DNA from: Blasia pusilla
Lineage: Eukaryota > Marchantiophyta > Marchantiopsida > Blasiales
Assembly (NCBI GenBank): GCA_050084515.1
Contig: CM114274.1
Coordinates: 16,678,001 to 16,742,000 of the forward strand
Length of the DNA: 64,000 bases
Reading direction: 5' to 3'
Position numbers and translations under genes: made by a program. Every line of letters starts with the position of its first letter. The stretch's first letter is position 1. This document shows positions 1 through 10,584 of the stretch, piece after piece. The notes under the pieces were generated by a model that was not told the DNA's origin, ran no database searches, and was given only the letters and a program-made list of their open reading frames with translations.

Positions 1-308
1 AACCCACTCCACGATGGGAGAATCTAGGTCGAAGCTTGCGGGAAACACCATAGCCAAGAGCTCTACTCACTACCAAGGCTAACTCCCAACGCAACAGGCT
101 CAACTCAAAGAACTGACTGTTCTTTGAGGGCAAGCCACCTTATATCCTCCAACCTAAGAGCGGGCCCTACTAGGAAAGTCACCCCCAAGTGAGTAACCCC
201 CAACCCTATGTATGGAACCACATCTCTACCAAGCCACTACGGTCCTACATAAGGAATGGCCTCTACCAGCACACCATACTCTACGACATAATCCGTATGG
301 TCATGACA
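1..308 (-). repeat. Partial 3' LTR of element A (U3 and start of R)
   Basis: This stretch matches 9,286-9,593 base for base except for about three substitutions and two single-base indels. Its inner edge at 308 reads TGTCATGACC on the minus strand, a normal TG start for an LTR. The rest of the LTR lies left of the window, so its full length and the target duplication cannot be seen. Confidence 0.9.
139..145 (-). promoter_or_regulatory. Putative TATA box in the 3' LTR of A
   Basis: The minus strand reads GGATATAAGG here, 163 bp into the LTR, within an otherwise GC-balanced U3. The same box is at 9,424-9,430 in the 5' LTR. This is the expected place for a Pol II core promoter; function is inferred from position and motif only. 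Confidence 0.45.
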
Positions 309-588
309 GGAGTCGTGCGAATCCACATCGTCATACAACATACATCACTGACATACCATACGCACATACATACATAACATAGACGAGAGTATCCACAAAC
401 GCAAGTGTACCACAACTCGCCCCCTAATCGGCGGTTAGGTCCCTCTAACTCCCAGGTAGCCCTATACATCTACTACATGCTTTACACCTTCTTGGGTGCC
501 CGAATCAGAAGGCCGGGTGCTAGGTTGCCCCATCGTTAGTCGCACATCTGTAATCCATATCATGCAAAGATCAAGTCATCTACCTCTC
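309..588. other. Element A 3' non-coding segment
   Basis: This segment lies between the stop after the PHD finger and the 3' LTR. I see no coding potential matching the family and no clear polypurine tract directly before the LTR start. The stretch around 340-380 is rich in ACATA repeats. Confidence 0.5.
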
Positions 589-852
589 CTAAGTACATCG
601 AGGACAAACCCACCTTCCAGTAGGAACAACATCCAAACGTGGAGTCAAACACATCATGTGCCAACCCCTAGAACACCGATCACACACCAACATACGGGTT
701 GCGTTACCAGCAGACCCACACAACATGCACCTCAAGCTAGCACGTATCATGGCTAAGCTTGGGTCCATGATACCATCCACATTTGGAAGATGACATGGCG
801 CACAATTACGCACATGGTCCTTCCAAACAACTCCATCACGACCCTCCAACAT
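589..852 (-). pseudogene. PHD finger at the C-terminal end of the element A polyprotein
   Basis: The open frame contains a C4HC3 zinc-binding pattern: CMLC, eleven residues, CDRC, four residues, H, MM, C, fourteen residues, CPRC. This is the PHD finger spacing, and the WH before the fifth cysteine and the WVCPRC ending are typical of the fold. PHD fingers usually bind the histone H3 tail and read lysine methylation. The segment just before it (LEGRDGVVWKDHVRNCAPC) continues from the integrase, so the PHD takes the place where chromoviruses carry a chromodomain. A stop ends the frame at 589-591. A TGA and frameshifts separate it from the integrase in this copy, so it is scored as part of a broken pol. 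Targeting of insertion by histone reading is inference. Confidence 0.8.
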
Positions 853-1860
853 GAGAACTCCGAAGCTAACACCTCACGCACTTTTCGTAAAATAGTGCGG
901 CTGCCGTCACATCCAACGTTGTCGGGCAATCTGCTGCAAATAGACATAGTCCCCACATGGAACCTACTGAATCGATGGTCGATAACCTCCACCCGAATGG
1001 TTGCATACCGCAACGTATCCCCTGTGTTGAGCAATGGCAAGATTCTCAAAGGTGTTGGCATAACTCTCCGAAAGAGCTCCGCCCGCGAGAACACACCCTC
1101 ATCCACATCTCTCGGGTCATCAAGGTTCACCACCTCACTAGACTCCCGACCAATTCTTTGCTTTGGCAAGTCCGGATCTCGGCCGTATAACAGAAAAATA
1201 AGGTGAGAAGGAAGCCAAGGATGCTTGGCGATCGAACCTATACCCCATGGCTAACCATGGCAAATCGAATATCCAGTCTCCAAGATGCCCTTCAGAGGCC
1301 ATACTTGCGCAATGCCCTCTTCACTGCTCGAACCACACGCTCGGCCAAACCATCCGCCCTGGATGATCTCGAGACGTGGTCCGATGATCAATCAACGCCT
1401 TGTCACACAAGACCGAAACTCACCCGAAACTCAGACTCGGTCGGTCAAGACTTCACTGGTGCACCAAAATGACTAAGCACTCTATCCGAAACGCATACGC
1501 CGTTCGCTCACTTGCCTTGTCCGGTAATGCCACCAACTCAATCCACTTGGAGAAGTGCTCCACCATCACCAACACATATCGATGATGTCGCGATACCAAC
1601 GGTAACGGTCCCGCAAAGTCCACACTCCAACGGTAACCCAACCCCATAATAGGCAAGGGGTGTAATTGTGGTGTAGGGGCATTAAATGATGCCCTCACCC
1701 GGTCACAAACCATACAACGTGACACCAATCGCTGCACTTGAGTATGCATGCCACGCCACCAATATCGCCAAGGAGTAAGCTATACGACGCTTTACCCCAA
1801 AATGTCCCAACTCCTCATGGGCATGTCGCACAATGCGCTCTCTCGAGCCAAATGTGGCAC
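853..1860 (-). pseudogene. Element A integrase (broken)
   Basis: From high to low coordinates the minus strand shows an N-terminal zinc-binding part (HAHEELGHFG, then CMVC), the catalytic core opening with WSVDFAGPLPL, and then several frameshifts. A GPY-like module near 930-1,000 (a GDYVYLQQ-like stretch) precedes the PHD finger. Fragments near 1,453-1,749 and 753-1,169 match the intact-looking integrase of element B almost residue for residue (for example the FSKWIELVA block). Integrase would insert the cDNA into the genome. Several indels disrupt the catalytic core, so this copy cannot make a functional enzyme. Confidence 0.85.
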
Positions 1861-3600
1861 TACTCGTACTCTATCATCCTCCCACACGCGGAGAATATGT
1901 GTTCCCTCCAATCGATACCTCTTAGCACGTTGAAGAACACGGTCTCGCTCCTTGGCACTCACTATGCCGGCACCCTCTTGTCAGGAACTCCAACACCAAT
2001 GCATCATCATGAATATCACGCTGATCCGTACCACCATCTCCAACCTTAGGATCTCAAGGTGGCCATCTACCCTCGACTAGAGTAAGATATCATGTGGTCC
2101 TCCATACTAGAGTCCACCCCTAACCAACATAAAAGGCGGATGCATGCCAACTGGCACCATCTCCTCATCAACCTCGCCATGCCATCTAGCCCCAGTTGTA
2201 TCCTCTTGGCTAGTACATGGGTTCCTACTCAACCCATCAAGCATCAAGGTTGGCAACTCCAGGTCTATGTACCACCCGGAAGTCATACTCTGTAAGATAA
2301 GAGCCCATCGTGCAAGCTTCCCGTAAGCTTGTCCGACTCCATCAACCACTTGAGCGGTGGTGATCGGTAACAAGGGTAAATTGTGTGCCAAACAAGTAAC
2401 ACCTAAAGTGTGCCATGACCCACACTACGCCAAGCACTCTCCCTCATATGAACTATAGCGCGACTCGCTGCATTATTCGAACGACTTGCATAGGCCACCA
2501 CAAACTCCATGTGCTCATCATCATGTTGTGTCAACATCGCTCCAAGTCCCAACCTACTCCAATCGTGTGTAACTGAAATGGGCGCCCTCGATAGGTCTCC
2601 TCAAGATAGGCGCCGCCACCAACGGGCCTTAAGCTCCACAAAAGCTCTCTCCGATCATCTCCCAGTGCCACTCTTGATCTGATTTCAGCAATTGGTTCAA
2701 AGGCTTTGCCATAGCTAAATCCCTTCACATACCTCCGATAGTAGTTCGCCAATCCCATGAATGCTCGATCTCTACTCACATCTACCGGACGCGAATAAGT
2801 GCAATAGCCTCCACCTTTGCTTGTCGAACTCCCAAACCACCTGGATAGATCACATGACCCAAGTACTCAACATCCTCATGGAAGAACTTACACTTTCCTG
2901 GATGCAAACGTAGACCATGAGCTTTCAACCGCTCAAACACCATCTGCAAATGTATCGATGCTCCTCCACCGTGTTCTCGAACACCAAGATATCATCAATG
3001 TAACACCGAACAAAATCCAACCTCGCTAGGATCCGTCCATCACTCTTTGAAACTCGGCAGGTGCATTCTTCAACCCAAAGGGTAAGAATTTCCACTGGTA
3101 CAAACAATCCTTGCCATGAGAGTTGACACCCCAAAATGTTGTCTTGGCCTTGTCACTCTCCCGAATCGGCAATTGATGGTATCTCGCCAAGATCCAAAGT
3201 CTGAAAATCTTTGCCTGTCCCACCACATCAAAGATCTCCTCAGGTGTAGGCATGGCATACCTATCGGCCTTGGTTTGCCGATTGATAGGACGGTAATCTC
3301 CATACATCCGCCTTTCCGTGTAGTTGCCATGCATATCCTTTTAGCAGCATGACAATGGGCGATGCATACTCTCCATGCGACAACTCCACTAATCCAGCCT
3401 CCAAAAGGTCCAACGTCCTACTCTGAATCAAGTCCCTCTCCATATCACTATATCGGTAGGGACGACGGAAGATTGGCGTATCACTAGCCAAATCAATCCG
3501 TATACCGGGTCCAACCAGAGAACCCAACTCCTTCATGCTAAAGGCAAAACAACTCCTATAAGCACGTAGGAAGTGTGTCAAGCGTCGTTTCTCACCTCCC
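1861..3600 (-). pseudogene. Element A reverse transcriptase and RNase H (broken)
   Basis: The RT starts near 3,581 with the segment FLRAYRSCFAFSMKELG and PYRYSDMERDLIQSRT. It continues with the thumb-side LPFGLKNAPAEFQRVM and the catalytic CYIDDILVF motif near 3,000, then AFMGLANYYRRYVKGF. RNase H follows (about 2,100-2,640) and ends in a linker containing GLSRNPCTSQED. At least four frame changes break it. All motifs align to element B, where the same region is in longer frames. The catalytic YIDD is preserved. Confidence 0.88.
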
Positions 3601-3783
3601 GTAAGCTTGGGCCCAAGTAATGGCTCCCAAGTCTCCTCGTTGGCACACTAGAGGGAGAGGGCGATGCCATTGGCGACTCATAACCCCCTCATAAGATGGT
3701 ACACCCTTAGCTACACCATCATCTGAGCAAATAACTCCTCCACCAGCATGAGCAACCAACTCCACATGCCCAGCCATTACATC

Positions 3784-4910
3784 TCATTTACTCCAAGGAT
3801 GCAAAATACTACTCTCCTCGCCTTGACCGATGCCTCTACCGCCCCGGTAGCCATCGAGCTCATTACAAGGGGTGGAAGACCCCAGACATAGTCCAAAGTC
3901 GATTTGCTCGGCCATACCAAGACTCAAAATCCAAGTCAAACAATTCAGGTCCATGGCCTGACCCAACACATGACGTCGTGAAGCCTCGAGAAATAGAAGC
4001 AACATTTGTCACACCGATAGCAAATCCCATCGCACGCCTTTGTCTCTCATCAGCGTTAGGTTCCACCAATCGCCGCACATGAGAATCCCATACAAGCCCG
4101 GGACCACCTTCCTCAGAGGCATGTGACGCGGGAAAACTCACAAATGTGGGTAGTGCCATCCTAGGTGGCCCACACGGTTCACCACTTGCCATGGGTGACC
4201 GATCAATAACCCTCACCACTTGAGAAAGTCGCCAAGATCAAGATACTATCCTTTGTAAGGCGAGGATCGCCTTTGCATCATATGCTCGACGTTAGAACCT
4301 CCTAGGCAACAAGTTTGTCCACCACAAGCGTGGGCGATGTGCACGCTGAGCCAACTTCATGTTGCATCCAACAACACCGCTGGTCCAATCCAAGACCGCA
4401 CCTCATGAACACTCGCCATCATCCGGGTCCGAGTGTCACCCAACAATGGAACATTCTCCAGAATATAAGCTAGAGCACGTGCCTGATGAACCTGAAGATG
4501 TCGTAACACCCGTAACATCTCCCAAAACAATCGAGACCTAGGGTCATGTAATCCCTCACCACGACCAAAGACGTGTATGACCCTGACATGGCCATCCAGC
4601 AATCACCAAATCCACAGGACCAACCCTCGCAAGGTCCTGCGTCCCCAACAATGCAATGTGTGATGGTAAAGCACGCTGGTACCCACGAATAGCTGATGGC
4701 GGCAACAACTCAGGATATCTCCGCATCAACTGACCAATATGTCGGGATGAGACTCTGGGCCGTCTCATCTCGCTCCACATACACGTATCTCCCACAGAAT
4801 ACCGGCCTGCAACATCGCTTGCCGCCAAAACCGGTGCTAATCCCACCAAAGAGATCTAACACACAAATGCCCTCCGGCGGATCTTGCCATACAATGGGTG
4901 TAGTATCCAA
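3784..4910 (-). pseudogene. DNMT3-like cytosine-5 DNA methyltransferase of element A (frameshifted)
   Basis: This is a C5-cytosine methyltransferase domain lying between protease and RT. Motif I is VLDLFGGISTG (near 4,850, SAM binding). A YVYVE strand follows (motif II), and then motif IV, DLVIAGWPCQG, which keeps the catalytic PC cysteine (near 4,570-4,600). RLFWEMLRVL, the ENV of motif VI (ILENVPLLG) and a C-terminal motif IX/X region (EPNADERQRRAMGF, then VLGQAMDLN) complete the order seen in DNMT3/DRM-type enzymes. The domain is spread over four frames by indels at about 4,700, 4,560, 4,350 and 3,990. A normal enzyme would methylate cytosine at C5 using SAM. The assignment rests on motif order and spacing, not on a database search. 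Confidence 0.85.
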
Positions 4911-6306
4911 AGGGGATAACCCAAGCTGGACAGAAGTAGGAGTCCGTGGTGGGGCCTCCTCTTCCTCGTGAGGTATATGACCTCACACCAAGCCTCTGCA
5001 CTAGGCGATCAGCCTCCTACCGTAGTGCACCGCCTGAACTCCAAAGTGGCACATCCAACGATGAGGATGCCACTGCTGCAAAAATAGGGACCTCCTCTAC
5101 CTCCTCATGCGCAGGAGAATCCATAGCAGAAACATTACCCTCCAAAAGTCTCTGGCCAAGTGACTACTCCACTAAAACCAGCCACAGATGCTAACTTTGT
5201 TGGGGAAGACCCTCTGGTCGAGCCCAGAAATAAATCTCACAGAACTTGGCTCATACGTCCATCCCGGACTGCCAACCAGGTCCAGAAGACGCATTTGTCT
5301 CGACCCAATAATCCATCTGAAAACCCATCGGGTACAATATTGCTCCTCCAACTAGTACATCATACGACTCGGCTGATGTGACTACTGGCAGATACTCCCA
5401 ACCGGGAGCTATCGGTCGCATGATCTGGTCTCAACGTACAGAAAACTTTTCCCGTGTCATGAATTGAGACCTATCATTGGCTCCTCCAAGTGATGTTTGA
5501 ATGGAATGGGCAAGGCTCAAGCTCGACCTCCGAATACCCAAACCAATACATGCCGCCTTTCCCAACATCAAGGTTGGGCACCGAGTCTAACAAGACTCTA
5601 TCTGGTCTATACACTGTCTGTAGGACTCACCAATCGGAAGATCCCACTCTGGTTGTCCAACATACATACACCAGGTGTGAGCCTCTCCCGATCAATGGTG
5701 GCCGGGCTAGTAATGCATCCATCTTCACCGCCTTTGCCGCTAAGTAGCACCGGTACTCAATGCTACTCGACATAGAGGGTCGCTCCACCGCAACACCCTC
5801 ATCCACCTCAACACGTGTAGCAAGAACACCCCACGTTCACACAACGTGGTCGCTAACTGAAATACAGGAGCTAAGTCAACTCCTAAAGCCATCGACTCCG
5901 TGGCGAAAACAATGGGGATCCCAACATGAAGTTGCCATCCGCAATCTTGCATTGGATCTTTGCATCCGTGTCTACTACACGCGATGTAGATGCCTCGATC
6001 CCCCACTGCCGGCTCAATAGGCTCCCTAGGAACCATGGATGGAGTCCTAAGCACCTCGAGACAACAAGAATGACTGGGAAGCCTAGCCGCCTCCCCCCCC
6101 TCACCCCTCTGTGGGTCCAACTCACAAAGTAGCACCACGTGGCTCTGATGCTCGAGTGGCTCCTCTCGTAACTCGCAGCTGATGCCTCAACCTGTGCTGC
6201 ACTCGCCATATAAGAGAGATCATCCCCTCCATAAGAGGTGGAAGCCCCTGCTCCCGAACCTGATCTATGTTGGATACCGACCATAGTAGCCAACTCGCTC
6301 CAATGC
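4911..6306 (-). pseudogene. Element A protease and flanking linker (broken)
   Basis: This region is collinear with the protease segment of element B (13,352-14,443). Recognisable pieces are the MLDNQ...FRLVSP stretch near 5,620-5,670 and, after it, an LLDS sequence where B has the aspartic-protease triad LLDSG. In A the glycine is changed. Stops and frameshifts are frequent. The N-terminal part (5,740-6,400) is serine- and alanine-rich linker with no fold that I recognise. The protease would cut the Gag-Pol polyprotein. Confidence 0.65.
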
Positions 6307-7750
6307 TCAATCTGGCAGCCATAGTCGACTCTGTCGAGTGGTAGGGGTAGCCACCGTAGGCTCTCCAACCAGTGGTCCACCTCTACCACCCCTACCACCT
6401 CTACCACCTCGGCCTCTCGGAGCTACTCCACCACGGCCACGGCCTGATCTCAACTCGGGATGGAGATCAAAGCAACGCTCTCGAGGATGACCTAGTCTCC
6501 CGCAATGATCACACTGAGTTGGGGCCGGTCGAGGCCCATCCTCCAAAGTCCGTCTCCCATCCTCTTGGGGACAAAACTTCCTAACATGATCACCTCCACA
6601 TGTCCAACATGATCGCCCCTGCTGCGGGGCAGCAAATGAAGGCAATGGTCTCGCACAAATGTCCCTCTAGGACTTGATCGAGGTCGTGTGTACCCCCGAC
6701 TCCCACTACTACTACCACCACCACTACTACGAGATCGTGAGGGGGCGGCTGAACCCGAGAAGTAGTAGTTGTATCCCCTCTTGAATGCGGATGTCACCAC
6801 TCTCTCCTTCACCATGTTAAGCTCAATCTTCTCAGATAGAGCAAACACATGGGTCAATGTGGGTGAATCATCACTCATAAGAGTAGCATCACGTACCCCT
6901 ACGGCGCAAATCTCTGTCCAAGATCCCATACCAAAAATCGATCGCTGATCCTCGTCATACCTGGGTAAGCGAAATCAAGCGTCGATACGCGTGTATGCCT
7001 CACGAAGACTCTCACCGATCTTTCGCTCAAAGTCCTGAAGATTCCTCAACTTCTCCGTCTTCACTCCTTGATAGTTCTTCTTCAACTTCTTGAAGAACTC
7101 GCAGAACGGGCTGAACGATGGTGGGGCATTAATACCTCCACTAGTACCCCCACTAGTACCTCCACTTTGGTACCCCCACTCCGGCTCGTACTGCACCACT
7201 CAACGTCGGGTCGGGTGGCATAGTAGGAGCACTACTACCAATACCACCATGGGTGATAGACACATAGCCTGGAGACCAATATTGTCTCCACGCCTCAATC
7301 TCAGCAACATGGTCTTTCCTAAACTCATGATAATCATCCATGGGTGGTCCTTCCAAGTGCTGAAACAACCCCTTCCAAGCCAAGAAGGGTGTAAACAACG
7401 TGGCGTTCCGCAACATCTGCATATCACACCACGTATCAAACTCTTGCATGAAGTCCTCCAACTCAATGGTACCCAGTGCACCCGAGTATCGTCGTGGGCC
7501 CTTCATGGCCCCATATCCACCGTCCATGTCCCAAATCAATGGAGCTGCAACACTCGATAACAACGTAGAAGACTCGGTGTTTGGAACACCCTCGTCCTCC
7601 TCTTCATCAATCATCGGGAGTGGAAAAGGTAGCCGATACCTAAATCCACTCCGTGTGAAACCACCACTGTCCGCACCACGGTCCCCAACCAGACCACCCG
7701 ACAGCTCCGTGATGACCAACGCCGATGCCGCACCACCACCAAATTACCAA
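6307..7750 (-). pseudogene. Element A gag with two zinc knuckles and an RGG tail
   Basis: The N-terminal part (7,719-7,153) includes a GFTRSGFRYR motif also present in element B and a conserved block around LEDFMQEFDTWCD. The retrotransposon gag core follows (EFFKKLKKNYQGVKTEKLRN, near 7,000-7,100). Two CCHC-type knuckles then occur near 6,470-6,610: CWTCGGDHVRKFC and CDHCGRLGHPRERC. After them comes a run of RGRGG repeats (6,360-6,440), typical of RNA binding. Gag forms the virus-like particle and binds RNA. Frame changes occur near 7,190 and 6,970. A (GGT/ACC)-type repeat near 7,130-7,185 encodes GGTSGG units. Confidence 0.85.
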
Positions 7751-8221
7751 GTGACGTCGATGTCGCTATACTATTCTAGCTCTACTAGCTATGGGTGTAG
7801 GCAACCTAACTTGTCATCACCACAAGAAGTCTCCCACAATCTACTCGTCATCCCTGACCTCACTCTTGGTAGCACACAGAGTAACACTACTCTGGAAATC
7901 AGCGTCAACCCTAACAATGGGCGCGCAAGCAAGAAGCACGATGGAGGGGATCCAAACACAGGAAATCCAACGACAACCCTCCAATCGCAAATGGAAATCA
8001 AGGTAACACAATCCACCAAACGTGGTGCCCCTCGAATCCACAAAACCCACCACACAATTCTAACGCAATAGCTACTCCGCCGCGGTCGATGACGTGCTAG
8101 TTAACGCGAAAGACTGAAAATATCACTGCATGGAGAGGCTACACCGTACTATGCGCTAGAGGTACATCAACCAAAAACCTGAGATGCATAAAGCGCCTAA
8201 CACATCTCGAACAAAGACCAA

Positions 8222-8340
8222 ATGAGCTACAACGATGCATGCCAGACACCTGGCATAGTTAAGAACTCGGCAGTTAAGCGTCCTCCAGGCAGAATAGCCC
8301 AAAGATGGGTGACCAGTTATGCAAAACTCAAATCCCAAAT
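8222..8340 (+). repeat. 5S rRNA-derived segment with Pol III internal promoter boxes
   Basis: On the plus strand AGAACTC (8,262-8,268), AGTTAAGCGT (8,272-8,281, box A) and GATGGGTGACC (8,304-8,314, box C) match plant 5S rRNA exactly and at exactly the 5S spacing, with no gap over 53 bases. The middle is diverged. The 5' part keeps CGAT-CAT-CCAG-CAC with single-base insertions. It is antisense to the retrotransposon. Cassandra TRIM elements are the known case of LTRs carrying a 5S internal promoter. It is probably not a working 5S gene, since the 5' half is altered and no T-run terminator follows. Confidence 0.75.
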
Positions 8341-8362
8341 CCTGAAAAAATTGCCTCACGCC

Positions 8363-8386
8363 CAAGCAAGCAAGCTTGCTTGCTTG
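8363..8386. repeat. Perfect 24-bp palindrome
   Basis: Three CAAG units are followed by three CTTG units with no spacer, around a HindIII-type AAGCTT centre. It lies 49 bp beyond box C of the 5S-like segment, inside the leader/LTR of element A. Confidence 0.85.
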
Positions 8387-9423
8387 CTCCTTGCTCCTTA
8401 CTCCGCCTCTCACGCCCACTCGCCCCGAGCTACCACGAGTTGCCTCGAAGCCTCAAAACGCCGAGAAATGCTCGAGACATGCCCCTATCGCCACGCTTCG
8501 CCATGCTTCGCTATGGAGAGAGGTCCAACCAGGGCGCCCCCAACGGGATAGGCGTCTCCAAAAATGAACGAGTCACCAACCAACCAGCCCCTCCGATCCG
8601 CTGTCCACCATAGCCAGACCTCGAGCTAGTCCGCGAAATTTCGATCAGAAATTACTTCACAAATACGTGACCAAAATCAAATCTGTTTCGATCAGAATTC
8701 AATTGACCACCATAGCTATCTCTCCACAAAAAATCAGCTACAACTGAGCTCTGTACTCCGAGCTAAAAATCAAACAAACTTGTTGTCCATACACCTCTAG
8801 AATCGCAAATCCGACAGCGCTTCCGCCAAGTTTCATGCACGCAGAAATCCGCAACGCTCCACACACTCAAGCAGATAGATTCACAGGAGATCACAATACG
8901 AGTAGCAACAGGAACCTCTCACCCGATCTGGATGAACTTCAACACAGCTTCCGCACTCCAAGCTCTCCACATCAGAAAACTGTCGAACACGACCAGAATC
9001 TTCAATGCTTGATAACTTCCAACTCCCTTGACGAAATCTGGCGATCTACAGCGCGTTGGAAAGCTCTCAAAAAGGCGTTTCTTTCCCAACCAACCGCGCA
9101 CCAGATTCACACCTCCAACATAGGCCATAAGCCACAAACATCCACGGCTGAGTACACAATCAGCCCTAACCAGATCCTACTGATCTACAATCGAAGCTAC
9201 CATCGATCTACTCCAGTTCTTTGAGTGAAATCCGTGAAAGACCTACTATCATAAAACACGTTTACAATCACATACAATCGAGCCAAACCCACTCCACGAT
9301 GGGAGAATCTAGGTCGAAGCTTATGGAAACACCATAGCCAAGAGCTCTACTCACTACCAAGGCTAACTCCCAACGCATGCAGGCTCAACTCAAAGAACTG
9401 ACTGTTCTTTGAGGGCAAGCCAC

Positions 9424-9430
9424 CTTATAT
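9424..9430 (-). promoter_or_regulatory. Putative TATA box in the 5' LTR of A
   Basis: This is the same ATATAAG core as in the partial 3' LTR, and here it would drive the genomic transcript of element A leftward. Transcription would start about 30 bp further left, near the direct repeat TTCTTTGAG/CTTTGAG. It is inferred from motif and position. Confidence 0.45.
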
Positions 9431-9593
9431 CCTCCAACCTAAGAGCGGGCCCTACTAGGAAAGTCACCCCCAAGTGAGTAACCCCCAACCCTATGTATGG
9501 AACCACATCTCTACCAAGCCACTACGGTCCTACATAAGGAATGGCCTCTACCAGCACACCATACTCTACGACATAATCCGTATGGTCATGACA

Positions 9594-10526
9594 ATCTGGA
9601 TGCTGCGCAATCGCCAAGTTCTCGAACGCCATGGGCATCACTCTCTGAAACAACTCAGCCCTCTGAGAACATGCTCGCATCCATACATCTGGGTCATCAA
9701 GGTCCAGCACCTCACCAGCATCTTGACGAATGGCCGCAGGTAAATCTAGCTTTGGGCCATAAAGTAGCAAGTACGGTGAAAAAGACGCTAAGGATGCCTG
9801 CCTGCTGAATCTGTATCCCATCGCCAACCAGGGCAACTGGAGGTCCCAATCTCCTAGGTGACCTCTTTGCAAGCCATACTTGTGTAAACCCCTCTTCACC
9901 GTCTGCACAACTCTCTCTGCTAATCCATCCGCCTCAAGATGATCTCGCGAAGTTGTGCGGTGGTCGATCAGCGCCTGATCACACAAGGCCTGGAACTCAC
10001 CGTGAAACTCGGTACCCTGGTCTGTAAACACCCCATCTGGTGCACCATAATGACTTAGCACTCTGTCAAGGAAGGCATAAGCTACTCCCTCACTCGCTTT
10101 GTCAGGAAATGCGACCAACTCGATCCACTTCGAGAACTGCTCGACCATCACCAACATATAACGACTGTGACGCTCCTTCAAAGGCAAAGGTCCTGCAAAA
10201 TCCAAACTCCATCTAAACCCTAAACCCATGATCGGTAATGGATGCAACTGTTGAGTCGGAGCATTGAACGATGCTCGGACCCGATCACACACCATGCACC
10301 TGGCAACAAACTGCTGAACGTCAATCTGCATACCTCGCCACCAAACTGAATCTGGAGCAAGATGTACGTCTGCTTCACCCCAAAGTGACCCAACTCCTCG
10401 TGGGCATGTTGCACTAGTCATGCTCTCTGCAAAGGATGTGGCACTACGCGTACTCTCCCATCCTCCCAAACCCTCAAAACATGTGTCCCCTCCCAATGAA
10501 ACCGTCTGGCCCGTTGTAGGATCCAA
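9594..10526 (-). pseudogene. Element B integrase, truncated by insertion of A
   Basis: A frame of about 310 codons covers the C-terminal side of the zinc-binding domain (FVARCMVCDRVRAS), the catalytic core starting WSLDFAGPLPL, the second aspartate in FTDQGTEFHGEF, and the glutamate in DGLAERVVQTVKRGL, giving a D,D-35-E type triad. It then runs to the AELFQRVMP block. The HH part (HAHEELGHFG) is one frame away at about 10,400, so a frameshift separates the two zinc-ligand pairs. After AIAQHPD the frame reads on into the LTR of A for about 23 codons that are not integrase. The GPY/PHD end is therefore missing here. Confidence 0.9.
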
Positions 10527-10584
10527 TCCCGCTCTCTAGCATCCACGTTGCTCGCAACGCTGCCAGTACAAAGGTACTCCAAGA

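Larger units (their letters stand above)
1..9593 (-). mobile_element. Ty3/gypsy element A with DNMT and PHD domains
   Basis: This is a nearly complete LTR retrotransposon read on the minus strand: 5' LTR and leader (about 7,750-9,593), gag, protease, DNA methyltransferase, RT, RNase H, integrase, PHD finger, and the first 308 bp of the 3' LTR cut by the window edge. The two visible LTR stretches (1-308 and 9,286-9,593) are collinear and differ by only a handful of positions. Each starts TGTCATGACC on the minus strand. The right LTR end joins directly to interrupted integrase codons of element B, so A inserted into B. The coding region has many frameshifts and stops despite the near-identical LTRs. 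The order RT-RNase H-integrase makes it Ty3/gypsy rather than Ty1/copia. Confidence 0.9.
7751..9593 (-). repeat. Element A 5' LTR and leader
   Basis: The outer end is exact at 9,593 because 9,286-9,593 equals the other LTR and the next base resumes the integrase of B. The inner LTR boundary cannot be fixed: only 308 bp of the partner LTR is in view, and I could not identify a tRNA primer-binding site. The stretch contains a TATA box (9,424-9,430), a GCGGAAGCGCTG motif on the minus strand (near 8,815) shared with the LTR/leader of B, the 5S-like segment at 8,222-8,340 and a 24-bp palindrome. I see no protein-coding content. Confidence 0.75.

Noticed and set aside
8222-8340. Functional 5S rRNA gene
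   Set aside because: Only the promoter boxes match well; the 5' half has insertions, the middle is diverged and no T-run terminator follows.
9522-9593. Extra 23 residues at the C-terminus of the element B integrase
   Set aside because: They are read-through into the LTR of element A; the same DNA is present at 237-308 without integrase.
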